DNA of 31,206 bases from Mesotaenium endlicherianum (Eukaryota; Streptophyta; Zygnematophyceae; Zygnematales; Mesotaeniaceae): contig WELA01013063.1 of NCBI GenBank assembly GCA_009602735.1, forward strand, positions 147,258 through 178,463, in the 5' to 3' direction. The notes below the pieces were generated by a model. It was given only the letters and a program-made list of their open reading frames with translations, had not been told where the DNA came from and did not search any database. This document shows positions 1-9,000 of this stretch, in pieces. Made by a program: the position numbers and the translations under genes. How positions within the stretch are numbered: the stretch's first letter is position 1; each line of letters starts with the position of its first letter.

Positions 1-52
1 CCCCCCCTCTTACCCCCCTTCGGCTCTCCTCTGCGCCCTCCTCTCGCGACAG
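1..52 (+). other. 3' end of an intron in the HIT gene
   Basis: The sequence is almost purely pyrimidine, opens with seven C, and ends in CGACAG. This is a polypyrimidine tract plus 3' splice site directly abutting the HIT exon. Confidence 0.75.
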
Positions 53-295
53 GTGGCGTGTGAAGCGTCGGGAACGGACTCCTACAGCGTGGGCATCAAC
101 GTGGGGCCCCACTCGGGGGCGTCCATCCCAAGCCATCTGCACATCCACGTGGTCCCGCGCTACGAGCGCGACTGCTCCGTGGCGTACTGGCCCGAGGCGG
201 AGCGGACACATGGCGGCTTCTCGAAGCCCGAGAAGGTGCGGGAGCTCTTCCTGCGGACGTGCGGCGAGCCCAAGCATCCCCAGGAGCTGCCTTGA
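53..295 (+). CDS. HIT-family hydrolase, C-terminal exon (partial)
   Basis: This is the last exon of a histidine-triad (HIT) nucleotide hydrolase or transferase. The open frame runs from the splice acceptor to a TGA at 293-295 and gives 80 residues. The signature HLHIHVVPR (about residues 28-36 of the exon) is the HIT motif His-x-His-x-His-x-x, in which the middle His is the catalytic nucleophile. The preceding GINVGPHSGAS block resembles the strand before the triad in bacterial-type Ap4A phosphorylase/HIT proteins. The exon is preceded by a pyrimidine-rich tract (1-50) ending in the acceptor CGACAG at 47-52, so the first codon is GTG (Val) in phase 0 and not a start. The N-terminal half of the HIT fold must lie in exons left of the window. 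The substrate cannot be told from this exon; dinucleoside polyphosphates or AMP conjugates are typical for the family. Confidence 0.85.
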   Translation: MACEASGTDSYSVGINVGPHSGASIPSHLHIHVVPRYERDCSVAYWPEAERTHGGFSKPEKVRELFLRTCGEPKHPQELP

Positions 296-1823
296 AGTAG
301 GCACAGTTGCTAGAGCCTAGCTGGCTCTTGGAGGATAGAAGCGGTGAATGAATTGAGGATAAGGTCTTGACATTGGGCCCTGGAAAAAGATTTCTGGGGG
401 TAATCTATACTCCTTTCAAAAAAGTGTTAGCAGTCATAGCCATTCTTTCTACTTAGTTAGACATATATCTTATCATTTATATTTGCTTTGGCATGTATGC
501 TACACCATTCAATGGCATATATTACTTAGAAAGACAATTGGAACCCCTTCCCCATCAAGACAAATGGCAGCATCCCATGGGCATTGAATGTGCGACGGAT
601 TATTGAGTTACGATGGCGGGTCCAAGCCTATCAGATATACTCGTGGTTGAATATTCCACTCCTCTTGGGCATCTCTGGTGGTACTAATTTGCACTTCACA
701 CATTTTGCTCTAAGGATGTTTCACTTACTCACCAGCGCTCCATAAATTAGCACACGCCACATGTGAGTGGGATGCTAACAAAGATGTCAATTGGAGAGAG
801 TGCAGAGCAAAGTAGGATTTGATAATAACAGACATAAGAAAAGGAGCAGGCATAATCCACAGTCAACCCCACATACTAACCAAGATAGTGACTTGCTATA
901 AACTCTTTTAAGAACATTCATCTACCGACTTGAGCTATAGAGGGTTTGTCATGATGGCGCCACATCAAGCTTGGAATTCGTACGATCATGAAGGGCCTTC
1001 TGCCCAAGATCACTTGCATGCATGAAGGCCACAATCTTAGTTTCTATTTGCGCTCTTACGTCAAATATCACATAAAAAAGGAGGGGAGGCTTATATCTCC
1101 AACAGTGATCAAAAGGTGTGGAAATTTCCCCCACGCGTGTTGCTCAAATTTGGATGCAAGTTGTGAGGGGCAGGACTTCTGTTGGAAAATTGTCAGCGTA
1201 TCAATCTGTGGGATCAGTGAGTGATAAGTCCACGCACAATTATTGAGCTCAACTCCATTTCTCAAATGAGCAAAGGCGCTACATACCCATGGGCCACGTT
1301 ATTGCTCCCAGCAGGGGCATTGGGGGTGCTGCTATTTATGTGCCTGCACAGTACACGAGCACACTCAGACATCATACAGAAGATAACACTGCTTCTCAAG
1401 CAATAAAAGTACAGTCGGGTGCACTGGGTGTCAGTCTTGAGCTGCTACATTCAGAATGTATGCATCTGGCTCTCAACATAGGCACCAAGAGTCATCCAAG
1501 CGTCTCATGAAGGCAACAGAGAGTAATACGCCTGGTGACATACTTCCGCACACCCTAACGTCTGCTGATTTTACACCCGAACATATGGCCATTGTACACG
1601 CAAGATACACACCCTCGTCTATACTATGGTACACTCTCAGGGCCTCCAATATTATGTGCCCTCCAGCACCATGTGGTGCCATCTGGCTGGACATGATGCT
1701 CCGAGCACCTTGACGAATATACTTTTTGAGCCTGCAGGCTAAGCTGCAGTTAACCAGCGGCCTAGTAACCAGCTACAATTTTCCACTGCCCAGTGGTGAA
1801 AGCAATAGTGGACTCACCCAATC
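296..1823. other. Intergenic stretch with no recognised gene
   Basis: These 1.5 kb lie between the stop of the HIT gene and the convergent 3' end of F-box/LRR copy A. The short open frames on both strands lack conserved motifs, splice context and base-composition bias. The first part is presumably the 3' UTR of the HIT gene. Confidence 0.6.
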
Positions 1824-3962
1824 CTACATCTTCATTGCATCCTTGAAGGACCAACGCGTTTGAGCTGAAGCACTTGCGTGTTTGAGCTGAAGCACGGGTT
1901 TTCCCCTGCGCTTAACATCTTCACAAGTGATGCGCGAGGACCCGGTGTGCCGTCCCGACTCTGCATGCACGCCCTTTTCTTCCCTCCCGCCGACTCCTCT
2001 CCTGGACCGCCGTCCTTCCCTTTCCGCATGCACGCATGCACGCAGGCGAGCACACACGCTACAGAATTGCACAGGAACCACCACCCGGCCACCACCCGGC
2101 TCAGCAGCGCGCGGGCGCTCGGCTGCCGCCCGGTTCACCTCCGGCCCCCTCGCCTCCTCCGGCCAGCCCCTAGAGTCGCAGAACAGTCGCCTGGCCTGGC
2201 CACTTGTCAGCTGCTCGCAGGGCCTCCCAGATAGCACGTAATCCTCGTGGCTCTCATAGAGGGCAAGCGTCCTCCCGCAGTTGCAGACCAGCGAGACGGC
2301 GGTGTCGGGGCCGAGGCCAAACACCCCGGGCATCGAATCCAAGAGCTCGCAGTTGCAGATCCAAAGCTCCTCAAGCAATGGCAGCCTCCGGATGTCGCAG
2401 ACGACCGCCTTGCTGCCACGCGCAGACTCCACGCTCAGGTACGTGAGCCCCGTGAGGTTGGCCCCCATCTCGGGCCACCCGACCACGTCCATGAGGCACA
2501 GGTCCAGCGAGCGCAGGGCGGGTGTGAACGCAAACAAGTTGCGCTGGAGAGGCGCTTCAGGCGCTCTCACGACGAGCTGCAGGTCCTCCAGGAGGGGCAG
2601 GGGCGCCCCAAGTGGTGGGAGAGCGTCGCAAACAAGGCGCAGTTGCGTCAGACGCGTGTCCAACATCAGCCTCGCCTGGCTGAGCACGGTGAACGGAGAT
2701 CGTATTCCCTCGCATGATATGTATAGAGAGGTCAGGGAGCGCAAGCAGCCTGCGGCTGAAAAGAATGGCTCCAGTTTGGGACCGTCGACGTCCTGCAGGG
2801 AGCTGAAGCTGAGCTGGAGCTCTTGCAGGGTACGCATGGCCTTCAGGGACTGCGCCAGCTGGCGAGAGTGGTTCCACCCGCTGTAGCTAATGCGCAGGCT
2901 GGCGAACGAGGTCAGCGATCCCAGCCACAGCGGCAGTCGGGCCACCTGTCCCCCGTCAGAGACCGCCAGGTGGAGGGCGGCGAGCCCAGAGAGCTGCGCG
3001 AGCGTCTCGCTCACGGGGACGTTGGGGGGACGGCCGTTGCAAGCGCTCGCTGCCTCTGTCGGGAAGTAGAGCCCGCTATAGTCCAGCGTGAGCGTCTCGA
3101 GACGTGTGAGTCCCCCGAAGTCCAGTCCCGCCAGCGAGGCGTGGTAGGCGCGCCAGGTCCTCTTCACAAACGCTTTGGCTGACGCGCTTCCCCTCCGCGG
3201 CCTGTCGGAGAATTTGAGCCGCAGCTCCCGCAGGCCGGTCCTGCGCGAGAGCAGCTGCGCGAGGTCTGGCAGCGCCTCCCACCCGAGGCAGAGCTCCATG
3301 TCCAGCCGGGCGAGGAAAGGGAACCCCGCGGCCAGCCCCCCCAGGAGCTTGCCACCGAAAGCCGTCGCCCTCTCCTTCTGCAGCCTTCTGTGAGCGGCGG
3401 AGGAGGAGGCGGAGGAGGGCAAGGAAGAGGGAGAGGAGGAGGAGGAGGAGGAGGAGGCTTCCAGGCGCACGTGTGTCACGCTCCTGTATGCCTGCAGCGA
3501 GGCAAGGGCGCTGGTCTCGCCGCACTCTGGGTTGGCCAGGCGCACGCTCATGATGCAGCAGGCGCAGATCACGCGGTTCCAATTCCGGCACACAGTTCTG
3601 TACAAGCGGACGAGATGTAGGTCGACCAACTCCTGCTGATCAGACGCAGTCGCATCCTCGTCCCCATCCCCGTCCCCGTCCCCGTCCCCATCTCCGTCAC
3701 CGTCACTGCTGGCATCCCCGTCACTGTCACCACTGGCGTCCCCGTCACCGTCCCCGCTGGCGGGTACCAGGGCAACGCGTACGTTCTTCTTGCAGACGAC
3801 CGCCAGCAAAATGGGCCCCAAGATGTCATCGGGAAGGTTTGCAAATCCCGCGCCCTGAGCCTGTCGGCTGCCGCCACCTCAAACCCCTGGGTCCCCCCCG
3901 TCTTTTTGAGAGCCTGACTTCCTGCGACCTTTTTGGCGGGCGTTGCTGTGGCTCGTCGGCAT
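1824..3962 (-). CDS. F-box/LRR protein, copy A (long open frame, but a TGA separates it from the conserved ATG)
   Basis: A frame of about 685 codons is open from 3878 down to the TAG at 1824. It begins with an F-box-like motif (LPDDIL, about residues 15-20, then CRNWNRVI further on). Between these lies an acidic Gly/Asp/Ser tract (about residues 33-75) coded by GGGGAC-type hexamers. A Ser-rich tract follows, then roughly ten irregular LRRs of LxxLxxLxL type, such as LTRLETLTLDY, TPALRSLDLCL and LPLLEELWICN. F-box/LRR proteins usually act as substrate receptors of SCF ubiquitin ligases. All copies share an ATG upstream, here at 3960-3962 in the same frame, but an in-frame TGA at 3879-3881 interrupts it. 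There is no in-frame ATG between that stop and the F-box. Either a short 5' intron removes the stop or the gene is decaying. The last ~120 residues, basic and rich in Arg, Gly and Cys, are not found in the other copies. This copy has the same orientation as copy C. Confidence 0.7.
1858..1895. repeat. 16-bp direct repeat, two units
   Basis: GTTTGAGCTGAAGCAC occurs at 1858-1873 and again at 1880-1895 (period 22). It lies in the unusual C-terminal tail of F-box/LRR copy A. Confidence 0.8.
3660..3770 (-). repeat. Hexanucleotide minisatellite coding an Asp/Gly-rich tract
   Basis: On the minus strand, repeated GGGGAC/GGGGAT hexamers and variants encode alternating Gly-Asp with Ser/Ala interruptions inside copy A. 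The homologous segment in copies B and C is not repetitive, so the expansion is specific to this copy. Confidence 0.8.
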
Positions 3963-4489
3963 CTTCGCGGTTTTGTGATGAGTATCTTATTAATGCTGGT
4001 ATTTCAGACTAGAATACTTGCAAGTATTAAAATGTTTGCCGCCATTGGTAGAGGGCCTAGGCATCAAAAGAACATTAGTCCCCTGCAGCTATAGCCCTTG
4101 TTAATTGCCTGTAAGTTCTCCAGGAGTCCGGAAGCTAGCTGTGCATTCCCGCACGTTACTACTGCCTCAGTTTACCTCATTAAATGTGATGTCTGCTTCT
4201 CCTGCTTGCTTTCTTAAAGATCACAACAGTCGCTGAGGCGGCAGCTAGCAATGGAGAACGCGTTAGAAGGATGAACACATGCTTGACATGGTTCAAGGAA
4301 AACGCAGATTTGACTCTACTTTACCTCTTTGTTTGCATCAAAGCTTCGATGTAACAGGAACTGACACGCGTAGGGACAACACACGAATCTCATATAGCTA
4401 CTTGTGGGCCAACAAAAGAACACAGAACTAATGCCAGCACAATTGGTAGGCTAATCAAGGCGAGAGTTGCATTCTTGCAAGATGAATTT
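3963..4489. other. Intergenic stretch with no recognised gene
   Basis: This AT-richer DNA lies between the 5' end of copy A and the outer edge of the left inverted-duplication arm. No conserved frame was seen. It should contain the copy A promoter, but no element stands out. Confidence 0.5.
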
Positions 4490-5550
4490 AACTCGCTCGA
4501 GCATGAGAATACTCAGAAGACTGCACGCTTGCTTATGTTGACGAGAGACTCACCCGTTGACGAGAAACTCACCCCTTGATGTGAAATTTGCCTGGGCGTT
4601 GACGTGAATGCCATGCCTTTTTAACATAAACTCCGACATGGAACTCCTGCATGCGTCAAGACAATTTCCTTCACATTCCTTCATATCATTTACGTCTTGC
4701 AAATTGTTGCATATAGCCAAAGCACTTGAACTTTAGACTTCACCCGAAACTGCCTTACAGTGGTTACCATGTATCTCCTCCTCTATGCATGACGAAGATC
4801 ATCAAATATGTATGAATAATCGTATGCAGCTCCCCTAAATTTGCTTGTACGAATCCGAGAAGATTCTCTACCCGGTCACTTGTACGAACCCGTCACGTGT
4901 CCTATTAAAAAGATGCTCTACCTGGTCAGGAAGATGTCAAAAGTAGATGTTCATATGTAAGTACTTTGAAATTAAGCGATAGAACATCGTCATATAATAG
5001 GGGCCGGGCTTCCCGGGCTCAGAACAGCACTATTACGAAGTACAAGAGGGTAATAGATCTGTAGGGCCAGTTAATAATTGTACACATATATACGACTCTC
5101 CGGGATCGGCTTGCGCCTGTCAGCTGGTTCTCCAGTCTCTCAATTGTGTTTTAATTGCAGATGTCACTGTGTCAAGTTAAACCACCGATGCGAGCAAGGG
5201 GACTGTCAGTTAATGTAATATCTCACATATTAAACTTCAAGAATGTGCGTCATCCTTACACTAAATGTTCCTGCCTTTTGACTACGTGCCAGGACAGAGG
5301 GCGAGCCGGAGACACAGTTCCATAATACCTAAATGGGAAAGCAGAAGAAGCAGTAAGAATCTGGATAAAAAGCTATCTAGCTCCTAAAGGTCTCGAAGGA
5401 CATGTACATGAGATAAGAAGGTCTGCAGGCCTCTGGTGGCGCAGGCCTCTGTTGACGCGTGGCAGGAGGACCTTTATTGCCGCTCACATGCACTAGTCCT
5501 GAAGGGCAGTACCCGCAAGGCGCCTTTCCAGCTAGGACTTGAATGTAGAG

Positions 5551-6644
5551 ATGCGGAGGAGCCACCGCAAGAAGCGTCCGGAAGGCCACAGGAGGTCGGG
5601 CCAAGCGAAGCAGGGGAGGGGCCACCTGGGCAGTCAAGGAGGTAGGGCACAAACAGGGTGGCAAGTTACATGGAGGGAGGGTCAAGGTGCACTACTAGGG
5701 GGTCAAAATGTACTGTCAGGGGGTCAACACCTATTGTCATGGGATCAATATGTACTACTGTCAGGGTGTCAATATGTATTGTCAGAAGGTCCAGATCCGC
5801 AGGAAGGGGGTCAAGGAGTACAGCCTGGGGTTCTAGGTAAACTATCAGGGGGTCAAGATGTACAGTCAGGGGGTCAAGGTGGCGGTCCACGGGATCAGGG
5901 CACGGGAATTGCGGACCTTCCTGATCACATCCTAGCGCTCATCCTGCAGGCGGCCCTCTGCAAGAGACAGAAGTCTGCTGACCTGGAGCCTGTCATGCGT
6001 GACGAGGACGCGGCCTGGCATCGGCATCGGCAGGACGCTGTCGACCCGGAGTTTGCCTGCGCCTGCAGGACCGTGTGCCGCAGCTGGAACCGCGTGATCT
6101 GCGAGCGCTGCATCAAGCGCGTGCGCCTCGCCCGCCGAAATACCCGAGAGACTCGCAAGAGCCTCGGGGCCCTCGCCTCGCTGCAGGCATACAGGAGCGT
6201 GACACACGTGCACCTGGAAAGCCCCTCCTTGTTTGCGACTTGTTTGCGTTCACACCCGCCCTGCGCTCGCTGGACCTGCGCCTCACAGACGCGCTCATGT
6301 GGCCCCAGATGGGGGCCCACCTCGCAGGGCTCACGTATCTGAGCGTCCAGGCCGTGCCCACGACCAGGGGGGCGCTCTGCATTGACCTCGCGTGCATGCC
6401 AGCCCTCGAGATGCTTCGGATCTGCGACTGCAGGCTCCTGAAGTTCATGCCGGGGGTGTTTTCCCTCGGCCCCGCCACCGCCGTCTCGCTGAGCTGCTGC
6501 TGTGGCAGCCCTGCCCGCTACGAGAGCTTCGAGGAGTATGCGCAGTCTGGGTGGCCCTGCCAGCTGCTGGCTTTCGGCGCCAGGTGGCTTGTCCGCGACT
6601 CGCGGGCAGCCGGAGCGGGTCAGAGGGGCAGGGGCTGGGGCTGA
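5551..6644 (+). pseudogene. F-box/LRR protein, copy B (LRR core deleted, frameshifted)
   Basis: The conserved ATG at 5551 opens a frame of 263 codons ending at 6342. It encodes a basic N-terminus (MRRSHRKKRP), the Gln/Gly/Ser repeat linker, an F-box (LPDHILALIL near residue 123, then CRTVCRSWNRVI) and the start of the Ser tract. At about 6221-6250 the sequence jumps from just after the F-box region to the penultimate LRRs, skipping about 945 bp that copy C keeps. The rest of the gene (LFAFTPALRSLDLRL to the end at 6644) continues in a different frame. It therefore codes only a truncated F-box protein with an unrelated short tail, or nothing. It is the inverted partner of copy C, and the deletion accounts for the shorter arm. 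Expression as a stand-alone F-box fragment is possible but unproven. Confidence 0.82.
5670..5885 (+). repeat. 21-bp coding minisatellite (Gln-Ser-Gly-Gly-Gln linker)
   Basis: Imperfect units built around GTACAGTCAGGGGGTCAAGAT repeat through this part of copy B and encode heptads like VQSGGQD. Because the period is a multiple of three, several frames stay open, which produces spurious overlapping open frames. The equivalent tract in copy C is at 25739-25922. Confidence 0.85.
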
Positions 6645-7570
6645 CTACTGAGCAACTGGAGCTGCTGAGGCTTTGCTGCTGTGCACACTGGCACCAACTC
6701 GGAGGGGGGTGTTCACACTTTGTGCACTTCTGTAGCAGACGTGCAACCCTGACGCTAAAAAGCGAGGCGACGTGCGGACGACTTGGTGAGAGGAGGGGAG
6801 GGCGTGCATGCAGACGGCCTAACCGGTCTACCTGTGTATGGTTTTCCACTAGTTAAACGTCGGGACGTGAATGCACGTCTTTGTTGAAAGTGAATGAGCG
6901 AGGAGCGAGAAGAGTTAGTGCTTGCAGCCCGAGGTTGGTTCCCCCGAAGACGCAGGTGTCTAGCCGGGGGAGGCGGTGCTTGTTATATTCCGGTGCTGGT
7001 TGGTTCTACTGCAGTAGAAGATGCATTCAATCTCACCCATACACGGTCGCTGAACTGTTGCTGGAGGGCTTTGCAGTGTGCATAGTATGTAGTACTCGAG
7101 TTTTTACGTGCATCTTATCTGTGGCACTTTTGGGACCGTCAAAACTACGTAACGCTACCAAGCACTTTCGCCAATCAGTCCTACTGCGTAGCTGTGTCGC
7201 TCATGGGCAGAACTCCTTTCTGTGTAATGTTTGAGGGCACATGTGCAAATTTCTGAAGTAGTGGAAGGCAGCTTTTGCTCTTGCCGACAGCTGGCCGTCG
7301 GCTTGAAAGGGTCAGTGTGTGCACATAATGGTTGTCCTCATACGTGTACAGAGGGGTCCCGATGAGCTCAGGTTGTATGTTTCAAGTCTTTGTATAGCTA
7401 TGTACATTGGGTATAAGTAGGAGCCAGCATTAAGTAGAAGCTCCAGCTTGCACGTTTTACATGCATGTATCTCTCATTTTGTACCACATAGAGAGTTCAT
7501 CTCGACTCTGTAAATTTGTGGCTCGCCACTTTGATCATGGTTGGAAAGTTCATGATGCGTAGCAAATGAG

Positions 7571-9000
7571 CCCACACCCGCAGTAGGCCGTGTGGGATCG
7601 AAAGCAAATATGGCTCCAGATGTGGACGTACCAACGGATGTTCTGTCGGCACATATGTAAAAAGAAAATGCGGCCGATGCTTCTTGCAAGTGGCCCTGGC
7701 AGGATCCCCGACTTAGGTGCTCAATATCACGTAAAGCCTGCTTGCATGTGGGTGTAATGAATCAACTAAGAACCATAATACTTACAACCCTTTTAATTCG
7801 TATGTTGAAAATTCATCGACAGTGTGTTAATACAGAGTAAGAAGCTTGGTCCATGACTGGATAGGTGGATATAGTTTGAAAGATGCGAATATCTGTCTGC
7901 TACATTTGACGGTATCTTATTAGCTATTTATTTCAATCACTGCGTACTGGCAACCAACAAAGCGTTAGATGTCACGACTCACAACTGAGATGACGAACTG
8001 GCAAGATTGTCAAAGCATGGATCGGCAAAAAGAGGCCTAATCAACACAGAGAGTATGTTTTCTATAGCAATGGGCCAGGGGCAGGACACAGTGTGCATAC
8101 CCTTCAGCTTGATCTTGGGAATGCCTACAGACTGATTTCTGTTGTTTGAAGGAGCGCATCTGAATGCACGCACGGGCCAAAGCCCACACGAGCGGCGGGC
8201 CTTACTAATTTGCCCCTCAAAACTTACATGAGGGGCACCCTCCAGAAATCTACAAACTAGGCCCTAGACTAGAGGCATAGTATTAGAGAGAAAATACTCG
8301 ACTACCAACCTAATATCCTTGCATGCATTCTTAGCAGTTGAAAAATGGAGCTACTCAACTTTGTTACTTAAAGAACATGGAAAGAAAGCAACTCCACTGC
8401 AACCACTCTACACGCCCCAAAGAACCAACTGCTGGCCATGAAATCTTCCGGTGCCTCCACCTCAACTCTTAGTGTGCAGAACCGTGCCATCCGCGAATAA
8501 TTACTTTCACAGCTATGCTTCATTGGGATACCAGACAAGATAGCCACGGCAGTAGGGAAAATTAAAGCTTAATTAGTGATATGCATTACACTTTAGAAGC
8601 TTGATTGGTGATATGTAGTACACTTTTAAGGTCCGCTATCTAGTGATGCGACTACCCACTCATAGTACCATCTAAATTCCATGCCATGAGCTCCATACCT
8701 AACCTGGCATGCGCAAATGAATGGCCTTCTGAAGTGCCCACTCATGCCCAATCTGCAGCTGCAACCGACAGTCTAAATACCCCATCCATACCTCGAACTC
8801 TTGCTAGTACGATCATCATGAAGGCTGCATTCACATGGGATACAAATGATACTGCCACGATCCGACGTCGTGCCATCTGCATGATTCCCTAATAATAACC
8901 TCTTTACAGGAGTATCTGTACAAGGGCCAAAATAGGTGTTCCAATTGCGGTAAACCAATAAATTTTGAACCCCAAACTCCACCCAAGAACTTCAGGCTAC
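7571..9000. other. Intergenic stretch with no recognised gene
   Basis: This DNA lies between the inner edge of the left arm and the 3' end of MBF1. Small open frames on both strands show no family motif. It holds one imperfect tandem repeat (8565-8632). The last part is presumably the MBF1 3' UTR. Confidence 0.55.
8565..8632. repeat. Imperfect tandem duplication, ~33-bp unit
   Basis: AAGCTTAATTAGTGATATGC is followed by a second, slightly diverged copy beginning AAGCTTGATTGGTGATATGT. Each unit ends in a TACACTTT block. Confidence 0.75.

Larger units (their letters stand above)
4490..7570 (+). repeat. Left arm of a ~3-4 kb inverted segmental duplication
   Basis: This segment matches the reverse complement of about 23098-27140 along its length. 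Anchors include the CTCGAGCATGAG edge near 4494, the GACGAGAGACTCACCC block near 4544, the F-box gene itself, the GTATGTAGTACTCGAG block near 7086, and the far edge at CATGATGCGTAGCAAATGAG near 7551-7570. The arm is about 960 bp shorter than its partner, which agrees with the deletion inside the LRR gene. Divergence in the flanks shows the duplication is not recent. Edges are accurate to about 20 bp. Confidence 0.88.

Noticed and set aside
2200-3620. Several open frames of 100-200 codons on the plus strand
   Set aside because: They are antisense or shifted shadows of the GC-rich F-box/LRR copy A frame, rich in Arg, Gly and Ala, with no motif.
5658-5890. Alternative-frame open frames with RGSRCT-type repeats on both strands
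   Set aside because: The 21-bp minisatellite keeps several frames open; only the frame leading into the F-box is supported.
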